DNA from: Actinotignum schaalii FB123-CNA-2
GTDB lineage: Bacteria > Actinomycetota > Actinomycetes > Actinomycetales > Actinomycetaceae
Assembly (NCBI RefSeq): GCF_000411135.1
Contig: NZ_KE150262.1
Span: forward strand, 752,998-816,997
Direction: 5' to 3'
DNA length: 64,000 bases
Positions 43,320 to 50,485 of the stretch are shown piece after piece (position 1 is the first letter of the stretch; each line of letters opens with the position of its first letter). The position numbers and the translations under genes are program-made. Below the pieces are notes generated by a model. That model worked only from the letters and a program-made list of their open reading frames with translations. It was not told the origin of the DNA and ran no database searches.

Positions 43320-43670
43320 TTACTCTTCGATTCGAGCAAGTATGGCGGTGATTAAGGGGAGTGTGTCGTTTGCTAGGGTTTTCCAGAGCATCTGTTCATC
43401 AATATCAAGGTATCCGTGCGCAAGTCGGTTACGCATCCCACGTACCTGTCCTAAAGGCAAATCAGACCATGAAATTGTCAGTTCTTTGGGAAGGTCCTCA
43501 ATCATAGCGTGAAGTCGAATTACAACTTGACAGGATGCAAGGTACAGCAGTTCTGACTCAGCTGAACGTGCAAGGAAAGTATCTCTTCCGTGGCTAACGA
43601 TGTATGCGACTGTATCTGCCAATTCGTTGAGAGCTTCGGCCACGATGCGCGGATCAGTAGGGGGAGCCAT
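43320..43670 (-). CDS. hepT: HepT-like HEPN toxin
   Basis: 116-residue HEPN-domain protein (DUF86), the toxin of a type VII HepT/MntA pair. The motif R-x4-H-x-Y is intact at residues 80-87 (RNRLAHGY); R and H form the RNase site and Y is the residue AMPylated by MntA. The rest is a compact helical bundle. The start overlaps the end of the antitoxin gene by 17 bases, so the antitoxin is made first. The ATG is covered by the antitoxin frame, with GGGGGAG just upstream. Confidence 0.88.
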   Translation of the reverse strand: MAPPTDPRIVAEALNELADTVAYIVSHGRDTFLARSAESELLYLASCQVVIRLHAMIEDLPKELTISWSDLPLGQVRGMRNRLAHGYLDIDEQMLWKTLANDTLPLITAILARIEE

Positions 43671-44046
43671 GCTTGATCTCTATAGCCTGGGAGCGTGCAT
43701 GATCTGCAGCGTAGCCCCTCGAACGAATCGACATGACATCGACTGGAGTTTCGAGTAGCTCGCTCAGCTTCATTTCTATTGTTACAAGGTCAAAGTAGCT
43801 AGCATCGGGCAAAAATTCGACCAGGAGGTCATAGTCCGATTCGGTGGTTGCCTCACCGCGAGCAACTGAACCGAAAACCCAGAACCGCCCGGTGCCTTTA
43901 TGAAGTTTAATGACATCGCGAATTTCCTCCTCAGCGGACTGAAGCCGCTGGAGTGATGGAACTTGCGTTGAACTAGGCAAAGCGGTGATAGCCATATATT
44001 CATTGTACTTCTGTATCTGTAGACGTACAGTCCATTCGCCGTTCAC
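43654..44046 (-). CDS. mntA: MntA-like nucleotidyltransferase antitoxin
   Basis: 130-residue minimal nucleotidyltransferase that AMPylates and silences HepT. The active-site motif G-S-x10-D-x-D is complete (GS at 59-60, DYD at 71-73), and a third acidic residue lies in VDVMS (about 103). The frame starts with GTG at 44046; an internal ATG at 43995 gives 113 residues and is an equal candidate, since neither has a clear ribosome site. A palindromic sequence at 44011-44030 lies between the two possible starts and would be a natural autoregulation site if the shorter form is made. Confidence 0.85.
   Translation of the reverse strand: MNGEWTVRLQIQKYNEYMAITALPSSTQVPSLQRLQSAEEEIRDVIKLHKGTGRFWVFGSVARGEATTESDYDLLVEFLPDASYFDLVTIEMKLSELLETPVDVMSIRSRGYAADHARSQAIEIKHGSPY
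44011..44030. promoter_or_regulatory. Candidate operator at the antitoxin start
   Basis: CTGTATCTGTAGACGTACAG has CTGTA/TACAG arms and an inner TCTGTAGA. It lies 16 bases before the internal ATG (43995) and inside the longer GTG frame. Confidence 0.35.
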
Positions 44047-44129
44047 TGATAAGTGTTCTGGGCGGAGAGATAGGTTCTATGAATCTGAGTCATAGTCTGA
44101 ACTGCGTTGAGAAGAGCTGCGCGTTCCAA

Positions 44130-44160
44130 TCGAACTATCCGGATATTCCGGATAGTTGCC
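44130..44160. repeat. 31-bp palindromic element, copy B
   Basis: Stem AACTATCCGGA (44133-44143) with TCCGGATAGTT (44147-44157) and a TAT loop, flanked by TCG and GCC as in copy A. The inner stem differs from copy A by changes that keep the pairing. Confidence 0.7.
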
Positions 44161-44212
44161 GGGCGTCTTGGCTCGATGTGCACCGGCCTCCCGCTTCGCC
44201 CGAGGAAAACTA

Positions 44213-44255
44213 ACGGCGGCGATAGTGAACCTAGAGGATTCACCATCGCCGCCGT
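44213..44255 (-). terminator. Terminator of the porter-hydrolase operon
   Basis: ACGGCGGCGAT (44213-44223) pairs with ATCGCCGCCGT (44245-44255), continued after one mismatch by GTGAA/TTCAC. On the minus strand it is followed by TAGTTTTCC. It lies 52 bases after the porter stop. Confidence 0.75.
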
Positions 44256-44306
44256 CTGGATTACCCGGTGCTCGGAAGGCGCCGCAGCACAGCCGCAGCA
44301 GCCTAG

Positions 44307-45713
44307 CTACCGCGTACTAAATTCCATCTCCTCGAGTTCGCGGCCCTTCGTCTCCGGGATATAGCGCACTACCAGCCAGATGAGCAGTGCGCCCACCACC
44401 GCGTAGGAGAAGTAGGTACCGGCCAGGCCGAGATGCTGCGCGAATACCGGGAAGAGCAGCGTCACTAGGGTTCCGCCAATCCAGTTGCCCGCCGTTGCCA
44501 AACCAAGTCCTGCGGTGCGGATGAGGTTCGGGAAAATCTCCCCGAGGAATACCCACAGCACCACGCCCCAGGTACCGCAGAAAATGATGTAAACGAGGTG
44601 TACGCTCACCAGCGCAATAGCCGCCCACGCTCCGGGAAGTTCGAGCGCACCGCTGGCGTCGACCGTGCCCTGCATGAAAGCGATGGCCGAAGTGATCATC
44701 GTGATGAACATGCCGATAGCACCCCACAGGAGCAGTGGCCGGCGCCCCACGCGGTCAATCAAGAGCATACCCACCACGGTCATGCCGATACCGATCATTG
44801 AAGTGACAACGGGGATGAAGACCGCGAGGTTTCCGGTGTAGCCCACCGTCTCCCACAGCTGAGTTGCATACAGCAAAATGTTATTAATACCGGCCATTTG
44901 GATAAGGAAGGCGAAGGCGAGTGCCACCCACACCACCGGGTGCAGGAAGTACTTGCTATTGCGCAGATCGCGCAGCCGCGGTTGGTGCCCGCGTAGGCTC
45001 CGCTTGATTTCTTCGACGCGTTCGGCCGGATTCGCATCCGCTCCGGTAGAGGTCAGAATAGCAACAGCTTCCGTCTCACGCCCCACGGAAACTAGGTAAC
45101 GCGGCGATTCGGGCAGGCGTAGCGCCAACAATCCGTAAATCAGTGCAGGCACCAATTCGCTCATGAACATCCAGCGCCAGGTTTCTAGCCCGAACCACAG
45201 AATGTCGTCCGCGGAGCCGGCAATTTTCACGAGGATGAAATTGGAGATAAAGGCCCCGAAAATACCAATGCCGATGGCCAGCTGTTGCAGGGTTCCGAGC
45301 CGCCCGCGTTTATCCGCGGGTGCGATCTCTGCGATATAGGCGGGAGCGACGACGGCGCTAATGCCCACGCCCAGCCCGCCAAGCAGTCGCCAGCCCACCA
45401 ACTGCCAAGCGCTAAAGGACAGTCCGGACATAAGAGCTGAAATAGCCAGCAGGATAGCGGCTGTAACCATGACCTTAATGCGGCCGTATTTATTGGAGAA
45501 TTGCCCGGCGAACCAGGCCCCGATGGCTGCGCCGAGGCTCACCACCGATACCACCACTCCCGTCATGAGGGAGCTGAGGTCGAACCCGGTCACGTTCCCT
45601 GATACCGACCCAATCGCGCCGTTAATGACGGCGACGTCGAAGCCAAAGAGGAAACCTCCGAGCGCGGCGGCGATGGCTACCTGAAGGAGCCGCGAAGAAG
45701 TCGCCTTACTCAT
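44307..45713 (-). CDS. MFS sugar porter (GalP/XylE/IolT type)
   Basis: 468-residue proton-linked sugar porter with twelve membrane helices. GGFLFGFDVAVINGAIG in helix 1, KYGRIKVM, RLLGGLGVGIS, PESPRYLVSVGRE after helix 6, DRVGRRPLLLWG and PETKGRELEEME at the end are the classic sugar-porter signatures. Its ATG lies within the end of the upstream double-hydrolase gene (8-base overlap), so the two are co-translated. The substrate is unknown; the hydrolase partner suggests an acylated sugar or a product released from an ester. Confidence 0.93.
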   Translation of the reverse strand: MSKATSSRLLQVAIAAALGGFLFGFDVAVINGAIGSVSGNVTGFDLSSLMTGVVVSVVSLGAAIGAWFAGQFSNKYGRIKVMVTAAILLAISALMSGLSFSAWQLVGWRLLGGLGVGISAVVAPAYIAEIAPADKRGRLGTLQQLAIGIGIFGAFISNFILVKIAGSADDILWFGLETWRWMFMSELVPALIYGLLALRLPESPRYLVSVGRETEAVAILTSTGADANPAERVEEIKRSLRGHQPRLRDLRNSKYFLHPVVWVALAFAFLIQMAGINNILLYATQLWETVGYTGNLAVFIPVVTSMIGIGMTVVGMLLIDRVGRRPLLLWGAIGMFITMITSAIAFMQGTVDASGALELPGAWAAIALVSVHLVYIIFCGTWGVVLWVFLGEIFPNLIRTAGLGLATAGNWIGGTLVTLLFPVFAQHLGLAGTYFSYAVVGALLIWLVVRYIPETKGRELEEMEFSTR

Positions 45714-47442
45714 TGTTCTGCCTTTCTTTTGTGGAGGTGGGAAGCGGCCCGGCGAAAGCGGCCGCCATAAAACTGCTTATATTCGCACGGACTTTCGCCC
45801 AGGCATCGGTGCCAGGGGCGCTGAGCATGCCGTGGAACGTCCCTGGATACATATGCAGCTCCACGGCTGCTCCGGCGTCCATAAGATCGCGCGCCCAGTC
45901 CAGGCCCTCGTCGCGCAGCGGGTCCACCGGATTGACTACAAGCAACATGGGCAAGCCGGAATATGGTCCGCTACCTGCGGAAATCGGCTCGGCGCGATAC
46001 CCGGAATCGCCGACGTACGCGTTCCACGCCGCGGCCGCTGCCTCCCGCGTCCACACCGGCCCGTCGCGATAGGTTCGGTAGGAAAGCGTATCGAGGCGCG
46101 GGCTCACGCACGGTTCTAGGGCGACGACGCCGCACAAGCCCGCCAGTTCCTCCGGCTGCGCGAAGCGCAGCACCTGATCGGCCAAGCCGGCCCCGGCCGA
46201 ATCGCCGAAAATCAGCACGGGTGCACTCGGGAAAACGCGCGTAATATAAGCGAGCGCAGCCCGGCAATCTTCCACCGCCGCTGGGAAAGGATGCTCGGGA
46301 GCCAGTCGGTAATCGGGAACTACCACGGTGGCCTCGGCCAGCTGCGCAATCTCCGCGTTGCGGGCGTCATCGTAGCGGGCGCGGCCCGCCACGTAACCAC
46401 CGCCGTGCAAGGACAGGACCACGCGGGGCTGCGTCGTCGTGCTATCGGGGTGGAAAATACGCAACTCGAGGCCGTTTTCCGTAACGACCTCGCGGCGAAT
46501 TCCCGCGGGTAGTTCCGGCTCTGCTCCCAGTAGCGCCTCGCCCTCCGCGCGCATTGCCGCGGTATCCCAGGTGGTCTGCTCGGGGACGCCCGCGAGCAGC
46601 GGCGTGAGCTGCGGATCCAAGTACGGTTGCGGGCGCACCTGCGCTTTTGCGCACTCGGCGAGGAAGGGGTCCACGGCGGCGTAGAACGCGCTGTCCTGGT
46701 CGCGGCGCACCGTATGTGTGGACTGCGGGATAAGTACTCCGCGCAGTTGCGGGTTGCGGTGTTCGGCCAGGGCTTCGATGCCGGCGGCTCCGAAAAGCAC
46801 GTCATCGCCGTCGCCGGTAACAAGGAGGGTTGGCATATGCAGCTGGCCGAGCACCTCACGGCCGGGGCGACCCACCACGCCGGTGGCAATGAAATCGAGA
46901 TCAACCTCGGTTTTACCCTGCGCCCAGCCGGCATATTCGGAGGGTGTCCAGGTGGTGTAGGACTCGCGCAGCGAAGCGATGGCCTCGGGGAGGTATTCGC
47001 GCACCCGCTGCTGAGTTTTGCCCAGGCTTTCCGCGGCCTCGCGGTAGGTCTGTACCTGCTCCGGGGTGAGGAGTGCTGGATCTTCGAGCACTAGCCCCGC
47101 GATGAGGGCGGGATGCGCGGCGGCAATATGCGCGGCAACTGCACCGCCGAGGGAATGCCCCATGAGGAGAATCTGGCGCGAGGGCGTACTGGCCGCGGCC
47201 CGCACCACCACATCGGTTGCGCTGGCAACCAGGGCGGAAAAGGGATCGGCCAGGTCATCCTTGGCGAAACGGGCCGAGAGTCCGTGGCCGAGGAGATCGC
47301 AGAGCACTACTCGGTAGTCCCGCCCGTAATGCGCGGCGAGGCTGTGTAGCGAGGCGGCGCAATCGGTCACCCCGTGAAAAGCGACGATAGTGCCCTCGAT
47401 GGGAGCCCCAGAAACTGAATACGATAACGCGGAATGCCTCAT
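45706..47442 (-). CDS. Double-domain alpha/beta hydrolase (two complete catalytic triads)
   Basis: 578-residue cytoplasmic protein made of two hydrolase domains. Domain 1 (1-265) is an Abhydrolase-6 type with HG near residue 23, GHSLGG (Ser97), DGDD (about 211-214) and His243. Domain 2 (305-565) is of the hormone-sensitive-lipase type with HGGG (346-349), GDSAG (Ser415), Asp507 and His537. A natural fusion of an acyl hydrolase with an HSL-type esterase is uncommon. AAGGAG precedes the ATG, and no signal peptide is present. It leads an operon with a sugar porter, under the divergent GntR regulator. Probable task: removing acyl groups from an imported compound. Confidence 0.85.
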   Translation of the reverse strand: MRHSALSYSVSGAPIEGTIVAFHGVTDCAASLHSLAAHYGRDYRVVLCDLLGHGLSARFAKDDLADPFSALVASATDVVVRAAASTPSRQILLMGHSLGGAVAAHIAAAHPALIAGLVLEDPALLTPEQVQTYREAAESLGKTQQRVREYLPEAIASLRESYTTWTPSEYAGWAQGKTEVDLDFIATGVVGRPGREVLGQLHMPTLLVTGDGDDVLFGAAGIEALAEHRNPQLRGVLIPQSTHTVRRDQDSAFYAAVDPFLAECAKAQVRPQPYLDPQLTPLLAGVPEQTTWDTAAMRAEGEALLGAEPELPAGIRREVVTENGLELRIFHPDSTTTQPRVVLSLHGGGYVAGRARYDDARNAEIAQLAEATVVVPDYRLAPEHPFPAAVEDCRAALAYITRVFPSAPVLIFGDSAGAGLADQVLRFAQPEELAGLCGVVALEPCVSPRLDTLSYRTYRDGPVWTREAAAAAWNAYVGDSGYRAEPISAGSGPYSGLPMLLVVNPVDPLRDEGLDWARDLMDAGAAVELHMYPGTFHGMLSAPGTDAWAKVRANISSFMAAAFAGPLPTSTKERQNNE

Positions 47443-47498
47443 TGCGCTCCTTTGCTAGAAGATGCCCGCACGGCCGGGTGAGGTGCCCGAACCGAATA

Positions 47499-47537
47499 AC
47501 CCTAGGGTAATAAACATCACCCTAGGCCGTCTAGGGT
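47499..47537. promoter_or_regulatory. CTAGGGT operator cluster
   Basis: ACCCTAGGGT (47499-47508) is a perfect palindrome. ACCCTAG-N5-CTAGGGT (47519-47537) is a second inverted repeat built from the same half-site. They sit in the divergent gap between the hydrolase-porter operon and the GntR gene. Confidence 0.6.
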
Positions 47538-47579
47538 GCGGCTGCCTTTCGCGATGAGATCTAGGTAATAATAAAGAGC

Positions 47580-48254
47580 ATGAAGCCGAAATACGCAGCC
47601 GTGTACGAAAGTCTCCTCGCGACCATCGAGAAGCTGCAACCCGGTGCGAAACTCGATAGTGAATTGGAACTATCGCGCAAAATGGACGTGGCGCCTATGA
47701 CGGTACGCCGCGCCCTGACACTGCTCGCGCAGGAGGGGCGCACTGTTGGCATTCCGGGGAAGGGGACCTTCGTGGCGGTGCCACGCCCGGAGCGGGGCAG
47801 GGAACCGCTGCCCAGCCTCGAGGAACACCTGCGCACCAGTCTTGACACGGAGCTTATTGGCTGCGCTTTGCAACGTGCTAACTCTGCCCAACGTGAAGCT
47901 TTCGGCTTGGATTCTGGAGAATTTGTGTATCTCGTCCGACAGTTGCGTACCGGGTCTGGTGTGCGCGGCGTCGAAGAAACCCACATCGATGCCAAGCATT
48001 TTCCCGATTTACTTTCTGAGGATCTCAGTCGTCCGGTGCGCGATTGTCTCGAAAATGCTTATGGATACCGTTTGGTAACAACACAGCTCACACTCGCGCA
48101 CGGCACCGCCAGTGTGGACGATGCTGAAGTGCTCGATGTGGAACCGGGGAGTGGGGTGCTCTGCGTCTCCTGGCAGAGTGGGGATGAAAGTGGTAGGCCG
48201 CTGTTGTGTACTCGTGGGATTTTCGCGGGTGAGTTGCGGCTTGAGGTTCGTTAA
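47580..48254 (+). CDS. GntR/HutC-family regulator
   Basis: 224-residue regulator with an N-terminal GntR winged helix (about 5-65; ELELSRKMDVAPMTVRRALTLLAQEG) and a C-terminal UTRA ligand domain (about 85-220). It is divergent from the hydrolase-porter operon and probably binds the CTAGGGT cluster between them, releasing it when a sugar-like ligand is present. The ATG has only a weak purine-rich AAAGAG box, so initiation may be near-leaderless. Its last four bases overlap the end of the convergent ArsR-type gene. Confidence 0.88.
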   Translation: MKPKYAAVYESLLATIEKLQPGAKLDSELELSRKMDVAPMTVRRALTLLAQEGRTVGIPGKGTFVAVPRPERGREPLPSLEEHLRTSLDTELIGCALQRANSAQREAFGLDSGEFVYLVRQLRTGSGVRGVEETHIDAKHFPDLLSEDLSRPVRDCLENAYGYRLVTTQLTLAHGTASVDDAEVLDVEPGSGVLCVSWQSGDESGRPLLCTRGIFAGELRLEVR

Positions 48255-48916
48255 GAATTCTTGTGGGGGCTGCGCGGAATAATGGCCTGCAGGGTCACGA
48301 AAGGTGTGGCATTATCCGTGGCGTTTTCCGTGGCGGCGCCTTCTTGATGGGCCGCCGCGGCCGCCTCGTTATCCACTCGATATTCTTCCACGAGCTCGTA
48401 CATTTTCTTGGAAAGATCGGCAGCTTGCTTGCGAGTGAGAAGGACTTCCGCCGGGTGCAAACTGGTGAACAGTGGCCGTTCCTCCGGGTGATCGGTGCGA
48501 GCAGTCATCGCCGCCAGCCACAGCGAGGTGGCCCATTCCAGAATCGCGGTGCCAGCCGCGGTCACGCTTTTGGAATATTCGGGATTGGGCAGGCTGGAAT
48601 CGGTGGCCATGCGCGGGGATGTGAGCGTCCACACTCGATCCCGCTTATCGCGCGCCCGGGTGGGATCCTCGCGAATCAGGCCGCCGCGAGCCAGAATCCG
48701 CAGGTGGTAGCTCATGGAATTAGCGGGTAGGTCCAGTTCTTCGGCCAGGTCGGCGGCGCGAGCGTGGCCTAGGCGGCTCAGGGTGTGAAGTAAACTTAAA
48801 CGAACCGGGTGAGAAAGCGCCCGCAGCTGTTCGCGGTTGAGGCGAGCTGCCGTTTCTGTAGTGGTGGTCCCCGGCGCGGTCCTGCTCGATTCGGGGGTGC
48901 CGTCAGATGAAGCCAT
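48251..48916 (-). CDS. ArsR-type winged-helix regulator
   Basis: 221-residue regulator. The ATG at 48916 is chosen; the frame extends upstream across the operator palindrome, which makes the longer form unlikely. An N-terminal Ser/Thr-rich stretch precedes the winged helix (about 25-105; LNREQLRALSHPVRLSLLHTL and DLPANSMSYHLRILARGGL). The C-terminal helices may bind a ligand; no metal-binding Cys cluster is seen. It is divergent from an MFS exporter gene, and a 30-bp palindrome in the gap is its likely operator. It probably represses the exporter, so the ligand would be the exported compound. Confidence 0.85.
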   Translation of the reverse strand: MASSDGTPESSRTAPGTTTTETAARLNREQLRALSHPVRLSLLHTLSRLGHARAADLAEELDLPANSMSYHLRILARGGLIREDPTRARDKRDRVWTLTSPRMATDSSLPNPEYSKSVTAAGTAILEWATSLWLAAMTARTDHPEERPLFTSLHPAEVLLTRKQAADLSKKMYELVEEYRVDNEAAAAAHQEGAATENATDNATPFVTLQAIIPRSPHKNS

Positions 48917-48954
48917 GGGTTCATTGTAGCTGGAGTGCCCAATCCTCTCATATT

Positions 48955-48984
48955 CGCAACAAATATTGCGCAATATATGTTGCG
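48955..48984. promoter_or_regulatory. 30-bp near-perfect palindrome, ArsR-type operator
   Basis: Arms CGCAACA and TGTTGCG enclose the perfect inner palindrome ATATTGCGCAATAT; 14 of 15 base pairs are symmetric (mismatch at 48962/48977). It lies between the two divergent starts, 38 bases from the regulator ATG. Confidence 0.7.
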
Positions 48985-49041
48985 TAATTATAGTGGGAGG
49001 TGGAAGCCAGGGAAATGGCCAAAAATAGGCAAGGAGAAAGC

Positions 49042-50445
49042 ATGTCAAGCACGGCGAATGCGCCAGTCACAGTAACGGATCAGGTGGCTGACCAAGATCG
49101 GGCGCCTGCCTCGGAGCGTGAACCTGCCACCATCTGGGCATCCCGTGAATACCGGGCCTGGTTTGCCGGCGACCTCCTCCAAGACCTGGGCGCGGGCATT
49201 GCAATGTTCGCTTTCCCATTGGTCTGCCTGGCGGTTACCGGCTCCCCGGTCCACGCCGGAACTGTGGGCTTCTTCCAAGGTGCGGGCACCCTGCTGGGTA
49301 TCCTCCCCGGGGGAGTTCTGGCGGACCGCCACAACCGGCGCACGCTGCGCCTGGTCTCCTCCGGACTGGGCGTGCTCGCGCAGCTCGCGCTGGTGGCACT
49401 GCTCCTCACCGGCACCGCGAACGTGGCCAACCTTGCCGCGCTCGCCTTCCTGGATCGCCTGCGTAATTCGCTGCTTTCCCCGGCCTCCAATTCCATGCTT
49501 AAACAGGTGGTGCCCGGGCGCTTACTGCCCAATGCCGTGGCCGCAAATCAAGGGCGCGACGCCGCAGTCACTCTGGCTACCGGCCCGGCCGGCGGAGCAT
49601 TGCTCGCTATCCATCTCTACGTTCCTGCCCTCGCGCAAATCATCGGGCAGCTGGCGAGCATGGGGGCTACACTCCTCATGCGCGGGGATTACCGGCCCGG
49701 GCGTTCCTGCGGGGATGAGTGCTCCGGCAGAGCCGGGTGCCCTGAGAACTCAGAAAACTCTGCGAGCTCTATCAGTACCGGACGTATCTCCCGCGCTCTC
49801 GCGGAATTCAACGAATCCCTGCGCTGGATATGGGACCGCACTGCGGTGCGGGTGCTCCTTATCTGCGCCTGCCTGCTCAACCTGGGTTGGGCTGGCATGA
49901 TGATGAGCGTAACCCTCGGCCTTGCCGACCGCGGGGTGGAGCCGGCGCTCATTGGCCTGCTCGCCACCGCGCTCGGCTGCGGGGCACTAGCCGGGGCGGT
50001 GGTTGCAGCCAAAGTGGTTGCCCGGGTGGCCTCCGGAGTGCTGATCGTGGCGGGATTCCTCATGTGCGCCGGCGTCGTCGCCCTGGTGCCTTTCCTTCCT
50101 GGCCTGGGGTGGATCGGCGCGGTGTACGCATTAATGGGCTTGATTATCCCCGCCGTCAATGCGGCGGTCATGGGCCTGGTCACCCTTATGACGCCCAACG
50201 AGCTCATGGGCCGCGTGGGTTCGGTCAGCCAGTTCTTCTCCTCTGGCGCGGCGGCCTTCGCGCCCGCGCTGGCCGGCTGGGGCATCGGCGCTCTGGGCTG
50301 GGAACTCACCCAGAGTGCCTTCGCCTTTCCCACCGCGCTCGCGGCCTTCGCCATGCTGGCCTCCGCGCAGGTCCGGCGCATCCCGGCCTCGCCGCAGTGG
50401 GAGAATTACCTGGAAGAAACCGGTGCTTTGAGTGCGCGGGATTAA
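49042..50445 (+). CDS. MFS exporter (MFS_3/EntS-like)
   Basis: 467-residue transporter with about twelve helices, of the MFS_3 group that includes siderophore and macrolide exporters. ASREYRAWFAGDLLQDLGAG opens helix 1, PGGVLADRHNRRTLRL is the family loop 2-3 motif and LDRLRNSLLSPASNSMLKQV is the MFS_3 loop. The ATG at 49042 has AAGGAG upstream; an earlier in-frame ATG at 49000 lacks this. It is divergent from the ArsR-type regulator. Role is probably drug or metabolite efflux; the substrate is unknown. Confidence 0.85.
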   Translation: MSSTANAPVTVTDQVADQDRAPASEREPATIWASREYRAWFAGDLLQDLGAGIAMFAFPLVCLAVTGSPVHAGTVGFFQGAGTLLGILPGGVLADRHNRRTLRLVSSGLGVLAQLALVALLLTGTANVANLAALAFLDRLRNSLLSPASNSMLKQVVPGRLLPNAVAANQGRDAAVTLATGPAGGALLAIHLYVPALAQIIGQLASMGATLLMRGDYRPGRSCGDECSGRAGCPENSENSASSISTGRISRALAEFNESLRWIWDRTAVRVLLICACLLNLGWAGMMMSVTLGLADRGVEPALIGLLATALGCGALAGAVVAAKVVARVASGVLIVAGFLMCAGVVALVPFLPGLGWIGAVYALMGLIIPAVNAAVMGLVTLMTPNELMGRVGSVSQFFSSGAAAFAPALAGWGIGALGWELTQSAFAFPTALAAFAMLASAQVRRIPASPQWENYLEETGALSARD

Positions 50446-50485
50446 GGGCGACGCCGCACCTCTCGCACCGGAAGCTCAGGCGAAA

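Noticed and set aside
43209..44160. Paired palindromes as the ends of an insertion sequence
   Set aside because: No transposase gene or target duplication lies between or beside them, so an IS is not called; they are kept as unexplained repeats.
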